Source of the DNA: Candidatus Rokuibacteriota bacterium
GTDB lineage: Bacteria > Methylomirabilota > Methylomirabilia > Rokubacteriales > CSP1-6
Direction: 5' to 3'
Length of the DNA: 64,000 bases
Assembly (NCBI GenBank): GCA_016188005.1
Contig: JACPIQ010000008.1
Span: 62,001 to 126,000 of the forward strand
Made by a program: the position numbers and the translations under genes. The notes under the pieces are model-generated. The model saw only the letters and a list, made by a program, of their open reading frames with translations. It was not told the origin of the DNA and did not search any database. The stretch's first letter is position 1, and every line of letters begins with the position of its first letter. Positions 8,451 to 18,774 of the stretch are shown one piece after another.

Positions 8451-9896
8451 CTAGAGGGGGGAGGGAAGGTCGGAGCGGCCCATGAGGTAGAGGTCCACGC
8501 CCCGGGCGAGGCTGCGCCCTTCCGCGATGGCCCAGACGATGAGCGACTGGCCGCGCTGCATGTCGCCCGCCGTGAAGATGCCGGGCAGGCTGGTCATCCA
8601 GCGGGCGTCGCGCCACACGGTGCCGCGCTCGGTGAGGCGCACGCCGAGGGCCTCCAGCATGCCGGGGCGCTCGGGGCCGACGAAGCCCATGGCCAGCAGC
8701 ACCAGCTCGCAGGCCAGCGTGAACTCGGTGCCGTTCCTCTCCTTGAAGGTCAGGCGGCCGCCGTCGCGGACCAGCTCCACCTCCACGGCCTCGAGGGAGC
8801 CCACGTGCCCCTGCTCGTCACCCAGGAAGCGCTTGGTGGAGACGGCGAAGAGGCGTTCGCCGCCCTCGGCATGGGCCGAGGAGACGCGGAAGACGTTGGG
8901 CCACTGCGGCCAGGGGTTGTCGGCGGCGCGGTGCTCCGGCGGGCGCGGCAGGATCTCGAGCTGGTGGACCGATCGGGCGCCCTGCCGGTGGGCGGTGCCG
9001 AGACAGTCGGCGCCGGTGTCGCCGCCGCCGATGATGACGACGCGCTTGCCGCGCGCGCTGATGAAGCGCTCGTCGGAGATGGCCTCGCCCTGGCAGCGCC
9101 GGTTCTGGAGCGTGAGGTACTCCATGGCGACGTGGATGCCCGCGAGCTCGCGGCCGGGAACCGGCAGATCGCGCGGCGCGCAGGCCCCGCCCGTGAGCAC
9201 GAGGGCGTCGAAGTCGGCGCGCAGCCGCGCCACCTCCACGGTCACGCCCACGTGCGCGCCCGTGACGAAGGCCACGCCCTCGGCCTCCAGCTGGCGGAGC
9301 CTCCGGTCGAGCACGCGCTTCTCGAGCTTGAACTCCGGGATGCCGTAACGGAGGAGGCCGCCGGGGCGGTCGTCGCGCTCGAAGACGGTGACGGCATGAC
9401 CCGACCGGGCCAGCTGCTGCGCGGCGGCCAGGCCGGCGGGACCCGAGCCCACGATGGCGACGGTCTTGCCGGTGCGGACCACCGGGGGCTCGGGCCTGAT
9501 CCAGCCTTCCTCCCACGCCCGGTCCACGATGGCCAGCTCGACGGCTTTGATGGTCACGGGGTCGTCGTTGACGCCGAGGACGCAGGCCCCCTCGCAGGGG
9601 GCGGGGCAGAGGGTACCGGTGAACTCCGGGAAGTTGTTTGTGGCGTGGAGGCGGTCGATGGCCTCCCGCCAGCGCTCCCGGTAGACGAGGTCGTTCCAGT
9701 CGGGGATGAGGTTGCCGAGCGGGCAGCCCTGATGGCAGAAGGGGATGCCGCAGTCCATGCAGCGGGCGCCCTGCTTCCGGAGCGCCGCCTCGGGGTAGGG
9801 GAGGATGACCTGCCGGAAGTCGCGCACCCGCTCCGCCACGGGGCGGTACGGCTGCTTGTCCCGCGTGAACTCCAGAAACCCGGTCGCCTTGCCCAT
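8451..9896 (-). CDS. gltD: Glutamate synthase (NADPH) small subunit
   Basis: A 481-residue beta subunit of GOGAT. It takes electrons from NAD(P)H through FAD and passes them by its iron-sulfur clusters to the large subunit, which makes glutamate from glutamine and 2-oxoglutarate. Cysteine motifs are seen at [17 protein letters not shown] (near residue 46) and [12 protein letters not shown] (near 97). The FAD site is [14 protein letters not shown] (near 147) and the NADPH site is [13 protein letters not shown] (near 290). Length is normal. It lies 3' of gltB on the same strand, separated by a 60-bp inverted-repeat element; its own ribosome binding site is weak. Confidence 0.95.
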   Translation of the reverse strand: MGKATGFLEFTRDKQPYRPVAERVRDFRQVILPYPEAALRKQGARCMDCGIPFCHQGCPLGNLIPDWNDLVYRERWREAIDRLHATNNFPEFTGTLCPAPCEGACVLGVNDDPVTIKAVELAIVDRAWEEGWIRPEPPVVRTGKTVAIVGSGPAGLAAAQQLARSGHAVTVFERDDRPGGLLRYGIPEFKLEKRVLDRRLRQLEAEGVAFVTGAHVGVTVEVARLRADFDALVLTGGACAPRDLPVPGRELAGIHVAMEYLTLQNRRCQGEAISDERFISARGKRVVIIGGGDTGADCLGTAHRQGARSVHQLEILPRPPEHRAADNPWPQWPNVFRVSSAHAEGGERLFAVSTKRFLGDEQGHVGSLEAVEVELVRDGGRLTFKERNGTEFTLACELVLLAMGFVGPERPGMLEALGVRLTERGTVWRDARWMTSLPGIFTAGDMQRGQSLIVWAIAEGRSLARGVDLYLMGRSDLPSPL

Positions 9897-9904
9897 GCTA
9901 CGCC

Positions 9905-9964
9905 GGGGTCAGGTCTTGCATTACGACACAATCCCGGAAATGTTGGATTGCAAGACCTGACCCC
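9905..9964. repeat. Complete 60-bp inverted-repeat element between gltB and gltD
   Basis: The left arm is GGGGTCAGGTCTTGCATTAC and the right arm is its near-complement ending GCAAGACCTGACCCC. Sixteen terminal bases pair perfectly. It overlaps the last base of the gltB stop codon (TAG) and fills almost the whole gltB-gltD gap, so any transcript continuing into gltD carries it as a strong hairpin. Whether it terminates, stabilises or processes the mRNA cannot be told from sequence. Confidence 0.9.
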
Positions 9965-12900
9965 TAGCTGTGCGCGCTGGCCATCACGGCCTCGTCCACC
10001 GGGATGCCGGTTTCCTGCGCCTTCTTGATGGCCGCCAGCACGCGCTTGTAGTCGCGCGGCATGACCTTGACGAACTTCTGCTGGCTCTGCTCCCAGTTGA
10101 CGAGGAAGCGGGCCGCGACGGGGCTCTGCGTGTAGCGGATGTGGCGGGCCAGGAGGTCCTTGACCGTCTCGACGTCCTCCACGTCCACGAGCGGCTCGAG
10201 GTCCACCATGCCGGTGTTGCAGCGCCGCTTGAAGTCGCCGGCCCCGTCCAGCACGTAGGCGATGCCCCCCGACATGCCGGCGGCGAAGTTGCGCCCGGTG
10301 CCGCCGATCACCACCACGCGCCCGCCCGTCATGTACTCGCAGCCGTGGTCGCCGACGCCTTCCACCACGGCCAGCGCGCCGCTGTTGCGCACCGCGAATC
10401 GCTCCCCGGCCACGCCGCGGAAGTAGGCTTCACCGCCTGTGGCGCCGTAGAGCACCACGTTGCCCACGAGGATGTTCGCCTCGGGGACGAAGGTGGCCTC
10501 GCGCGGCGGGTAGACGACGATCTTGCCCCCGGAGAGCCCCTTGCCCAGGTAGTCGTTGCTGTCACCCTCGAGCGTCAGCGTGACGCCGCGCGGGACGAAG
10601 GCGCCGAAGGATTGCCCCGCCGACCCCGTGAAGTGCAGGCGGATGGTGTCGTCGGGGAGCCCCTCGCCGCCGCGCCGCCGCGTGATCTCGGAGCCGAGGA
10701 TGGTGCCCACGGTGCGGTTCACGTTGCGGATGGGCAGGCGCACGTCCACCGTCTCGCCCCGCTCCAGCGCCGGGCGGCACAGGGGCAGGAGGGTCGTCAG
10801 GTCCAGCGAGCGGTCGAGTCCGTGCTCCTGCTCCACCACTTTGCGGACCGCGACCTCGGGCCCCACCGGCGCGCGGTGGAGGACCGAGGAGAAGTCGAGC
10901 CCGCGCGCCTTCCAGTGGTCCACCGCATGCCTGACATCGAGCCGGTCCACGCGGCCGATCATCTCCTCCACGCTGCGGAAGCCGAGGCGCGCCATGTGCT
11001 CCCGCACCTCCTGGGCGAGGAAGCGGAAGAAGGTCTCCACGTGCTCCGGCCGACCCGTGAACCGCGCGCGGAGCTTCGGGTCCTGGGTGGCGATGCCCAC
11101 GGGGCAGGTGTTGAGATGGCAGACGCGCATCATCACGCAACCCAGCACCACCAGCGGAGCGGTGGAGAAGCCGTACTCCTCGGCGCCCAGCAGGGCCGCG
11201 ATCACCACGTCGCGACCGGTCTTCAGCTGCCCGTCGGCCTGCACGATGATGCGGTCGCGGAGCTTGTTGAGCACGAGCACCTGCTGGGTCTCGGCCAGCC
11301 CGAGCTCCCAGGGGACCCCCCCGTGCTTGATGGAGGTGAGCGGGGAGGCGCCGGTGCCGCCATCGTGCCCCGAGATGAGGACCACGTCGGCGTGGGCCTT
11401 GGAGACGCCGGCAGCCACCGTCCCCACGCCCACCTCGGCCACGAGCTTCACGCTGATCCGCGCCCGGGGGTTGGCGTTCTTGAGATCGTGGATGAGCTGG
11501 GCGAGATCCTCGATGGAGTAGATGTCGTGATGCGGCGGCGGGGAGATGAGCCCCACGCCGGGGGTCGCGTAGCGCACGCGGGCGATCCAGGGGTAGACCT
11601 TGTGGCCGGGGAGCTGGCCGCCCTCGCCTGGCTTGGCGCCCTGGGCCATCTTGATCTGTAGCTCCTCGGCGTTGACCAGGTACTCGCTGGTGACGCCGAA
11701 GCGGCCCGACGCGACCTGCTTGACCGCGCTGCGGCGCCAGTCGCCGCTGGGGTCGCGCACGAAGCGCGCCGGGTCCTCTCCGCCCTCGCCCGTGTTGGAG
11801 CGGCCACCCAGGCGGTTCATGGCGATGGCCAGCGTCTCGTGCGCCTCCTGGCTGATCGAGCCGTAGGACATGGCTCCTGTGGCGAAGCGCCGCACGATCG
11901 ACTCCACCGGCTCGACCTCCTCGAGGGGGAGGGGCGTCGCCGCCTCCTTGAACTCGAAGAGGCCGCGCAGCGTGGCCAGGTGACGGCTCTGGTCGTCCAC
12001 CGCCGCCGTGTACTCCTTGAAGATCCGGTAGTCGCCGGCGCGCGTGGCGTGCTGGAGCTTGGCGACCGTCTCGGGGTTGAAGAGGTGATACTCGCCGTCG
12101 CGGCGCCACTGGTACTCGCCGCCCCAGTCCAGCTCGGGCTCGCCCACGGGGCGCTCGGGGAAGGCGCGGCGGTGGCGCCGGAGCGCCTCCTCGGCGATCA
12201 CCTCGATGCCGACGCCGCCGATCCGCGAGGCAGTCCAGGTGAAGTGGCGGTCCACGAGCGGCTGGTCGAGCCCGATGGCCTCGAAGATCTGGGCCCCGCG
12301 ATAGGACTGGATGGTGGAGATGCCCATCTTGGAGATGACCTTGAGCACCCCCTTGTTCAGCGCCTTGATGTAGTTCTTGACGGCCGTCTTGTGGTCGAGC
12401 CCCGGGAGCATCCCCTGGCGGACCATGTCGTCCAGCGTCTCGAAGGCCACGTAGGGGTTGATGGCGCCCGCGCCGTAGCCGAGCAAGAGGGCGGCGTGGT
12501 GCACCTCGCGCGCGTCCCCCGACTCGATGATGAGCCCCACCTTGCAGCGAGTGCCCTCGCGCACCAGGTGGTGGTGCACCCCCGCGGTGGCCAGGAGCGA
12601 CGGGATGGGCGCCAGCTCCACGTTGACGCCGCGGTCGGAGAGGATCAGGTAGCTGTGCCCCTCCGCGATGGCCTGGCTCGCCCGACGGCAAAGGGCCTCC
12701 ACGGCCCGCGCCAGCCCCGCCACCCCTTCCGCCACGGGGAAGAGCATCGGCACGGTGGCCGTCCGCAGGCCGGGGAGGTCCACGTGCCGGATCCGCGCCA
12801 GTTCCTCGTTGTCGAGGATCGGGCTCCTGAGCTTGATCTGACGGCAGGCTTCGGGCGTGGGCTCCAGCAGATTGCCCTCGGGGCCGATGCTGGTGGCGAT

Positions 12901-14529
12901 CTGGGTGACGAGCTCCTCGCGGATGCCGTCCAGCGGCGGGTTCGTCACCTGGGCGAAGAGCTGCTTGAAGTAGTCGTAGAGGAGCCGCGGCCGGTTCGAG
13001 AGCACGGCCAGCGCGGTGTCCGTGCCCATCGAGCCGATGGGCTCCTCGCCGGCTGTGGCCATGGGGGCCAGCAGCATGCGCAGATCCTCGTGGGTGTAGC
13101 CGAAGGCCAGCTGCCGGTGCAGCACCGTGTCGTGGTCCGGCTCATGGACGTGGGGCGGTTCGGGCAGGCTCTCGAGCGGGCGGAGATGGGTCTTGAGCCA
13201 CTCGCCGTAGGGGTGCTGGCTGGCGAAGGCGTGCTTGAGCTCGGCGTCATCGATGATGCGGCCTTCTGCTGTGTCCACGAGGAAGATGCGGCCCGGGTGC
13301 AGCCGCTCCTTGAGGAGCACGCGCTCGGCCGGGATGTCGAGCACGCCGACCTCGGAGGCCATGACGACCAGATCGTCCTTGGTCACGTAGTAGCGTGAGG
13401 GGCGGAGGCCGTTGCGATCGAGCACCGCGCCGATCACGGTGCCGTCGGTGAAGGCGATGGAGGCGGGGCCGTCCCAGGGCTCCATGAGGCAGCCGTGGTA
13501 CTCGTAGAAGGCCTTCCGCTCCTCGCTCATGGACTCGTGCCCGCTCCACGCCTCGGGGATCATCATGAGGATGGCGTGCGGCAGGGGGCGGCCGGCCATG
13601 ACGAGGAACTCCAGGACGTTGTCGAAGGTGGCCGAGTCGCTGCCGCCCTCCACGACGACGGGGAGGATCCTGGCGAGGTCGTCCCCGAGGACGGTGGAGC
13701 GGCAGAGCGCCTCGCGGGCATGCATCCAGTTGATGTTGCCGCGCAGCGTGTTGATCTCGCCGTTGTGGGCGATCATCCGGTACGGGTGCGCCAGCGGCCA
13801 GGACGGGAAGGTGTTGGTGGAGAAGCGCTGGTGGACCAGCGCCAGCGCCGAGTCCACCAGCGGGTCCGTCACGTCGGGGAACATGGGCTCGATCTGGTCG
13901 GCCGAGAGCATGCCCTTGTAGATGAGCGTGTTGGCGGAGAGGCTCGGCAGGTAGAAGAAGGCGCGCTCGGAGAGGCCCGAGCGCCGGACGGCATGCTCGG
14001 CGCGCTTGCGGATCACGTAGAGCTTGCGCTCGAAGGCCGCCCGGTCCGGCACCCCGGCGGCGCGGGCGATGAACACCTGCTGGAAGACAGGCTCCACGGC
14101 GCGGGCCGAGGGTCCCATCGGGGAGGAGTCCGTCGGCACCTCGCGCCAGCCCAGCAGGGTTTGCCCTTCCTCCCGGACGACCTCGGCGAGGAGCTGACGG
14201 CACGCGTCGGCCTGGGCCGGATCGCGCGGCAGGAAGACGAGCCCCGCGCCGTAGTGCCCGGGCTCGGGAAGGGGAAAGCCGGCGCGCTCCGTCTCGCGCG
14301 CGAGGAAGGCATGCGGCATCTGGATCAGGATGCCGGCGCCATCGCCCGTGTTGACCTCGCAGCCACAGGCGCCGCGGTGGAGCAGGTTCTTGAGGACCGT
14401 GAGCGCCTGGCTCACCACGGCGTGGGAGCGGCGCCCCTTCATGTCCACGACGAAGCCGACGCCGCAGGCCTCGTGCTCGTGGCGCGGGTCGTAGAGGCCC
14501 TGGGCCTCGGGCCAGCCGGGAGTTGTCAT
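9964..14529 (-). CDS. gltB: Glutamate synthase large subunit
   Basis: A 1521-residue alpha subunit. Domain order: class II glutamine amidotransferase (residues 22 to about 420), whose nucleophile is the cysteine in HEACGVGF, exposed after removal of a 21-residue leader; central domain; FMN-binding synthase barrel (about 810-1180) with [18 protein letters not shown]; a 3Fe-4S motif [12 protein letters not shown]; and the GXGXG beta-helix at the C-terminus with [13 protein letters not shown]. The ATG at 14529 has GGAGGC upstream and gives the usual short leader; an earlier in-frame start 19 codons upstream is less likely. A LysR gene lies divergent 112 bases away. Confidence 0.96.
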   Translation of the reverse strand: MTTPGWPEAQGLYDPRHEHEACGVGFVVDMKGRRSHAVVSQALTVLKNLLHRGACGCEVNTGDGAGILIQMPHAFLARETERAGFPLPEPGHYGAGLVFLPRDPAQADACRQLLAEVVREEGQTLLGWREVPTDSSPMGPSARAVEPVFQQVFIARAAGVPDRAAFERKLYVIRKRAEHAVRRSGLSERAFFYLPSLSANTLIYKGMLSADQIEPMFPDVTDPLVDSALALVHQRFSTNTFPSWPLAHPYRMIAHNGEINTLRGNINWMHAREALCRSTVLGDDLARILPVVVEGGSDSATFDNVLEFLVMAGRPLPHAILMMIPEAWSGHESMSEERKAFYEYHGCLMEPWDGPASIAFTDGTVIGAVLDRNGLRPSRYYVTKDDLVVMASEVGVLDIPAERVLLKERLHPGRIFLVDTAEGRIIDDAELKHAFASQHPYGEWLKTHLRPLESLPEPPHVHEPDHDTVLHRQLAFGYTHEDLRMLLAPMATAGEEPIGSMGTDTALAVLSNRPRLLYDYFKQLFAQVTNPPLDGIREELVTQIATSIGPEGNLLEPTPEACRQIKLRSPILDNEELARIRHVDLPGLRTATVPMLFPVAEGVAGLARAVEALCRRASQAIAEGHSYLILSDRGVNVELAPIPSLLATAGVHHHLVREGTRCKVGLIIESGDAREVHHAALLLGYGAGAINPYVAFETLDDMVRQGMLPGLDHKTAVKNYIKALNKGVLKVISKMGISTIQSYRGAQIFEAIGLDQPLVDRHFTWTASRIGGVGIEVIAEEALRRHRRAFPERPVGEPELDWGGEYQWRRDGEYHLFNPETVAKLQHATRAGDYRIFKEYTAAVDDQSRHLATLRGLFEFKEAATPLPLEEVEPVESIVRRFATGAMSYGSISQEAHETLAIAMNRLGGRSNTGEGGEDPARFVRDPSGDWRRSAVKQVASGRFGVTSEYLVNAEELQIKMAQGAKPGEGGQLPGHKVYPWIARVRYATPGVGLISPPPHHDIYSIEDLAQLIHDLKNANPRARISVKLVAEVGVGTVAAGVSKAHADVVLISGHDGGTGASPLTSIKHGGVPWELGLAETQQVLVLNKLRDRIIVQADGQLKTGRDVVIAALLGAEEYGFSTAPLVVLGCVMMRVCHLNTCPVGIATQDPKLRARFTGRPEHVETFFRFLAQEVREHMARLGFRSVEEMIGRVDRLDVRHAVDHWKARGLDFSSVLHRAPVGPEVAVRKVVEQEHGLDRSLDLTTLLPLCRPALERGETVDVRLPIRNVNRTVGTILGSEITRRRGGEGLPDDTIRLHFTGSAGQSFGAFVPRGVTLTLEGDSNDYLGKGLSGGKIVVYPPREATFVPEANILVGNVVLYGATGGEAYFRGVAGERFAVRNSGALAVVEGVGDHGCEYMTGGRVVVIGGTGRNFAAGMSGGIAYVLDGAGDFKRRCNTGMVDLEPLVDVEDVETVKDLLARHIRYTQSPVAARFLVNWEQSQQKFVKVMPRDYKRVLAAIKKAQETGIPVDEAVMASAHS

Positions 14530-14591
14530 CGCGCCGCCTCCATCATGTTGAGCAGAGACGGTACACCAGATCCGGGCATTAGCCAAGGCTC

Positions 14592-14618
14592 AATATACGA
14601 CAACATTCCATAAGGCAT
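14592..14618 (-). promoter_or_regulatory. Putative gltB promoter with a dyad for the LysR regulator
   Basis: Read toward gltB, a -10-like TATATT lies at 14597-14592 (five of six consensus matches). Just upstream, 14605-14618 is the 14-base dyad ATTCCATAAGGCAT with symmetry AT-CC-TA-GG-AT. It covers the place of a -35 box, for which no good match exists. This is the layout of a promoter that depends on a LysR-type activator. Binding is inferred, not shown. Confidence 0.4.
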
Positions 14619-14641
14619 GCTGATAGTGTATCCTGACGGCG

Positions 14642-15541
14642 ATGAACCTGGATGGTCTGCGCCTCTTCTGCGACGTGGTCCGGCTCCGCTCCTTCTCCCG
14701 GGGCGCCGCCACCAACGGCGTCTCCCAGTCGGCCGCCAGCCAGGCGATCCAGCAGCTGGAGGCGGAGCTGGGCGCCGTGCTGGTGGACCGCTCGCGCCGG
14801 CCGCTGCTGCCCACCGAGGAGGGACGGGGGTTCCACGAGGCCTGCCGGACGCTGCTCCAGGGCTTCGACAAGGCGCGCGCCGACCTGGCGGCCTCGCGCC
14901 AGCGGGTGGAGGGGACGGTACGGGTGGCGGCGATCTACTCGGTGGGGCTCCACGACATGAGCCGCCACCTGCAGCCCTTCATGGCCGCGCACCCGCAGGC
15001 GCGTGTGCTGCTCGAGTGCCTGCACCCGCACAAGGTGGTGGAGGCCGTGCTCAACGACGAGGCGGATGTGGGCGTCCTCTCCTATCCGGCGGCGACCCGC
15101 GCCCTGGAGGTGCTGCCGCTGCGCTCGGAGCCCATGGTGGTGGTCACGCACCCGAGCCACCGCCTCGCGCGCAAGCGGCTCGTGGCGCCGGCCGACCTCA
15201 CCGGCGAGGCCTTCGTCGCCTTTGACCACGACCTGGCTGTGCGCCGGGCCATCGACCGCGCCCTGAAGCAGCACGGGGTCCGGGTGCGCGTCGTCATGGA
15301 GTTCGACAACGTCGAGACGATCAAGCAGGCCATCGGCATTGCCGCCGGGCTCAGCATCCTCCCGCGCCCCACCGTGCTCAAGGAGGTGGAGATCCGTACC
15401 CTGGCCGCCGTGCGGCTGGGCATCCCGGAGCTCGTGCGCCCCATCGCCATCATCCACCGGCGGGGCCGGCGGCTGACGCCGGCCGTGGCGCGCTTCATCG
15501 AGGCCCTGCAGCGGGCCGGCGACGTCTCTGCCTCCGCGTGA
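14642..15541 (+). CDS. LysR-family transcriptional regulator
   Basis: A 299-residue regulator with an N-terminal winged helix-turn-helix (LRLFCDVVRLRSFSRGAA, then SQSAASQAIQQLEAELG) and a substrate-binding domain from about residue 90. It is divergent from gltB over 112 bases. The same arrangement (gltC beside gltAB) is known in Bacillus subtilis, where the LysR protein activates glutamate synthase. I infer control of gltBD from position only; the effector is unknown. The ATG has no strong ribosome binding site, which may indicate low expression, as is usual for such regulators. Confidence 0.9.
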   Translation: MNLDGLRLFCDVVRLRSFSRGAATNGVSQSAASQAIQQLEAELGAVLVDRSRRPLLPTEEGRGFHEACRTLLQGFDKARADLAASRQRVEGTVRVAAIYSVGLHDMSRHLQPFMAAHPQARVLLECLHPHKVVEAVLNDEADVGVLSYPAATRALEVLPLRSEPMVVVTHPSHRLARKRLVAPADLTGEAFVAFDHDLAVRRAIDRALKQHGVRVRVVMEFDNVETIKQAIGIAAGLSILPRPTVLKEVEIRTLAAVRLGIPELVRPIAIIHRRGRRLTPAVARFIEALQRAGDVSASA

Positions 15542-15627
15542 TCGGTACCCGGGCTCTCGAGGGGAACGGGCACGCGTGCTGCCTTCCGGGGCAGCGCGCC
15601 GCCGATGGGTCGTGGTAGCGTAGGGGC

Positions 15628-16638
15628 ATGGACGTCACCCGCTTCGTCTCCGCCTCGGGGATCCGCGCCTACCTCTTGCCCGTGGAGACCTTTCCGGGCC
15701 ACGTCAACAACATCTACCTGATCCTGGACGGTGGCCAGGTCACGCTCCTCGACGTGGGCTCGGGCCTGGAGATGTCCAACGAGGGGCTCGAGCGCCGCAT
15801 CGGCGAGGTGCGGGAGCGCTTCCGCGAGGACGTGACGCTCGAGCAGGTGCAGCACGTGGTCATCAGCCACGCGCACATGGACCACTTCGGCTGGGCGGGG
15901 CGCTTTGCCCGGCCGGGCGGGGCCGAGGTGTACGTGCACGAGCTGGATGCCCGCGTGCTCAACAACTTCGAGGAGCGGCTGGTCCTGGCCTCCAAGGACC
16001 TGCGCGTGTTCATGGAGCGGGCGGGCGTCAAGCCCGAGGCGCGGGCGGCGCTGGAGGAGATGTACCGCTTCTCCAAGGACTTCTTCAAGTCGGTGGAGAT
16101 CCGACACCCGGTGCGTGACGGCGACCGGATCATCAACGGCTACCGGGTGCACCACGTCCCGGGACACTGCCCGGGGCAGATCTGCCTCGAGGTGGAGGAC
16201 TTGCTCTTCACCGCCGATCACGTGCTGGCGCGCATCACGCCGCACCAGTCGCCCGCCTCCATCACGCCCTTCTGCGGGCTCGAGCTCTACCTCCGCTCGC
16301 TGGAGCGGATCCGGCGCATCGAGGGCGTCACGGTGGCGCTCCCGGGCCACGAGGCGCCCATCGAGGACCTCGCCGGGCGCATCGAGGAGATCGTGGCGCA
16401 TCACCGTCGCCGGCTCGACCGGGTGCTCGACATCTGTGGCGAGCCCCGCTCGCTGGCGGGCGTGTCCCGGACGCTCTTCGGCGACCAGGCCGGCTACAGC
16501 CGCATCCTGGCACTGGAGGAGGCGGGGGCGCACGTCGAGTATCTGTTCGAGCGGGGCGAGCTACGCATTGCCAATCTCGACGAGGTGGCCCGCGAGCCGA
16601 ACCCCGTGATCCACTACGAGGCCCGGCGGGGCGCCTAG
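15628..16638 (+). CDS. Metallo-beta-lactamase-fold hydrolase
   Basis: A 336-residue MBL-fold enzyme. The metal site is visible as SHAHMDHFG (near residue 75), HHVPGHCPGQ (near 175) with a later ADHVL, and GHEAP (near 240). The C-terminal third (AHHRRRLDRVLDICGEP and on) matches the helical tail of the glyoxalase II/lactonase-like branch. Substrate unknown. It stands alone between the LysR gene and korAB. Its TAG stop is shared with the first base of an inverted-repeat element. Confidence 0.85.
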   Translation: MDVTRFVSASGIRAYLLPVETFPGHVNNIYLILDGGQVTLLDVGSGLEMSNEGLERRIGEVRERFREDVTLEQVQHVVISHAHMDHFGWAGRFARPGGAEVYVHELDARVLNNFEERLVLASKDLRVFMERAGVKPEARAALEEMYRFSKDFFKSVEIRHPVRDGDRIINGYRVHHVPGHCPGQICLEVEDLLFTADHVLARITPHQSPASITPFCGLELYLRSLERIRRIEGVTVALPGHEAPIEDLAGRIEEIVAHHRRRLDRVLDICGEPRSLAGVSRTLFGDQAGYSRILALEEAGAHVEYLFERGELRIANLDEVAREPNPVIHYEARRGA

Positions 16639-16731
16639 GGGTCAGGTCTTGCATTACGACATGCGTCAGGGCATGGGTCATGCTGCAGCGGCGCGGCCGG
16701 GGCCACGTGTCGGATTGCAAGACCTGACCCC
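16638..16731. repeat. Complete 94-bp inverted-repeat element
   Basis: The arms are GGGGTCAGGTCTTGCATTAC at the left and a complementary end GCAAGACCTGACCCC at the right. Pairing holds for 16 terminal bases, is broken for three, then resumes over CGACA/TGTCG. The interior is unrelated to that of the other copies. The left end overlaps the TAG stop of the MBL-fold gene. A good promoter for korAB starts five bases past the right end. Confidence 0.9.
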
Positions 16732-16735
16732 CAAG

Positions 16736-16764
16736 TTGCGAATCCAGGTCCGCTTGGGTAGCAT
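16736..16764 (+). promoter_or_regulatory. Predicted sigma70-type promoter of korAB
   Basis: TTGCGA at 16736-16741 and TAGCAT at 16759-16764 are separated by 17 bases; each box has four of six consensus matches. The leader to the korA ATG would be about 130 bases. Confidence 0.4.
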
Positions 16765-16902
16765 GGCCCTTGGGCTCTCGTGGCCTCCCGCAGGGCTCTC
16801 CGATGGCAAACTGATCCGCGGCTCCCCCTGCCCGGAGTGTGACCGGTCGCGGCGCGACCCGAGGGAGTGCGCGCAGCGGGAGAGCAGGAAAGGACAGACT
16901 GC

Positions 16903-18774
16903 ATGAGCGAGACGACGGCCTCGGCCCCCGTCGCGGCCAAGCCGCGACGGACGCTGACGCGGGCGGTGATCCGCTTCGCCGGGGACTCGGGGGACGGCAT
17001 GCAGGTCACGGGCGAGCAGTTCACGACCGAGGCGGCGTGGGCGGGCAACGACATCGCGACCCTGCCCAACTTCCCGGCCGAGATCCGCGCCCCGGCCGGG
17101 ACCCTCTTCGGCGTCTCCTCCTTCCAGCTCCAGTTCGGCAGCCAGCGCGTGTACACCCCCGGGGACCAGCTGGACGCCCTGGTGGCCATGAACCCGGCGG
17201 CCCTCAAGGTGCACCTCGGCGACCTCAAGCCCGGCGGCATCCTCGTCGTCAACGCGGCGGCCTTCGAGGAGCGGAACCTGGCCAAGGCCGGCTACGAGAA
17301 GAGCGCGCTCGGGGACCCGGGGCTCGCCGAGAAGTACCGCGTCCACCAGGTGGACATCACGGGGCTCACCAAGAAGGCGCTGGAGGACCTGCCGCTCAAC
17401 GCGAAGGAGAAGGACCGCTGCCGGAACTTCTTCGCGCTGGGGCTGGTGTCCTGGATCTACACGCGCCCGCTGGAGCCCACGCTGGACGCCATCCGGAAGC
17501 GTTTCGCGAGGAACCCGCAATTCGTCGAGGCCAACATCCGGGTGCTCAAGGCCGGGCATGCCTTCGGCGAGACGGCCGAGATGTTCGGCGAGCACTACGG
17601 GATCGAGCCGGCCGAGATGGCGCCGGGCGTCTACCGGAGCATGACCGGAAACCGCGCGCTCGCCTGGGGCGTGCTGGCGGCGGCGCAGCGCACCCAGCTG
17701 CCCGTCGTGTTCGGCGCCTACCCGATCACGCCGGCCAGCGATGTCCTCCACGAGCTGGCGCTGCACAAGCGCTTCCGCATCCGCACCTTCCAGGCCGAGG
17801 ACGAGATCGCGGCCATGGGCGCGATCATCGGCGCGGCCTTCGGGGGAGCCATCGGGGTCACCGCCAGTAGCGGCCCGGGCATCGCGCTCAAGGGCGAGGC
17901 CATCGGGCTGGCGGTGATGGCCGAGTTGCCGGTGGTGGTCTTCGACGTGCAGCGCGGCGGGCCGAGCACGGGGCTGCCGACGAAGACCGAGCAGGCCGAC
18001 CTCATGCAGGCCATGTACGGGCGCCACAGCGAGGCGCCGGTGGTGGTGCTGGCGCCGGCGAGCCCCGGCGACTGCTTCTTCGTCGCCTACGAGGCGATCC
18101 GCATCGCCGTGAGGTACATGGTGCCGGTGATCGTGCTCTCCGACGGGTACCTCGCCAACGGCTCGGAGCCCTGGCTGATCCCGGACCCGGCGACCCTGCC
18201 GGACATCCCCGTCAAGTTCCGGACGGAGACGGCGGGTTTCTTCCCGTACCTGCGGGACCCGGCGACCCTGGCGCGGCCGTGGGTGCGTCCGGGCACGCCG
18301 GGGCTCGAGCACCGGATCGGCGGCATCGAGAAGGAGGACGTGACCGGCAACATCTCCTACGAGCCCGAGAACCACGACCACATGGTGAGGATGCGCGCCG
18401 AGAAGGTGCGGCGCGTCGCCCAGGAGATCCCGCCGACCTCCATCAACGGCCCGCACGGCGGCGATGTGCTGGTGGTGGGCTGGGGCGGGACCTACGGAGC
18501 CATCACGGCGGCCGCCGAGGAGGCGCAGCTCGCCGGCAAGGCCGTGGCCTCCATCCACCTCCGCCACCTCAACCCGCTGCCGCCCGACCTCGGGCAGATC
18601 CTGCGCCAGTACCGCCGGGTGCTCGTGCCGGAGATCAACAGCGGCCAGCTGATCCGCATCCTGCGCGCCGAGTACCTCGTGGACGCCGTGGGCTTCCACC
18701 GCGTCCGCGGGATGCCGCTGCAGACGCAGGAGATCTACGAGGCCATCACGCAGCTGCTGGAGGCCCGGCCGTGA
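16903..18774 (+). CDS. korA: 2-oxoacid:ferredoxin oxidoreductase (2-oxoglutarate type), fused gamma-alpha subunit
   Basis: A 623-residue subunit. The N-terminal gamma domain has IRFAGDSGDGMQVTGEQF (near residue 22). The alpha (pyrimidine-binding) domain begins near 245 with FGAYPITPASDVLHEL and includes EDEIAAMGAIIGAAFGGA and RGGPSTGLPTKTEQADL. A C-terminal transketolase-like part follows (GWGGTYGAITAAAEEA, LRHLNPLPPDLG). Together with KorB it interconverts a 2-oxoacid plus CoA with acyl-CoA, CO2 and reduced ferredoxin. 2-Oxoglutarate is the likely substrate by family, but not certain. AGGAAAGGA precedes the ATG. The stop overlaps the korB start as GTGA. Confidence 0.9.
   Translation: MSETTASAPVAAKPRRTLTRAVIRFAGDSGDGMQVTGEQFTTEAAWAGNDIATLPNFPAEIRAPAGTLFGVSSFQLQFGSQRVYTPGDQLDALVAMNPAALKVHLGDLKPGGILVVNAAAFEERNLAKAGYEKSALGDPGLAEKYRVHQVDITGLTKKALEDLPLNAKEKDRCRNFFALGLVSWIYTRPLEPTLDAIRKRFARNPQFVEANIRVLKAGHAFGETAEMFGEHYGIEPAEMAPGVYRSMTGNRALAWGVLAAAQRTQLPVVFGAYPITPASDVLHELALHKRFRIRTFQAEDEIAAMGAIIGAAFGGAIGVTASSGPGIALKGEAIGLAVMAELPVVVFDVQRGGPSTGLPTKTEQADLMQAMYGRHSEAPVVVLAPASPGDCFFVAYEAIRIAVRYMVPVIVLSDGYLANGSEPWLIPDPATLPDIPVKFRTETAGFFPYLRDPATLARPWVRPGTPGLEHRIGGIEKEDVTGNISYEPENHDHMVRMRAEKVRRVAQEIPPTSINGPHGGDVLVVGWGGTYGAITAAAEEAQLAGKAVASIHLRHLNPLPPDLGQILRQYRRVLVPEINSGQLIRILRAEYLVDAVGFHRVRGMPLQTQEIYEAITQLLEARP

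Noticed and set aside
9970-13398. Long plus-strand frames opposite gltB
   Set aside because: They are mirror frames of a strongly conserved gene and have no domain features.
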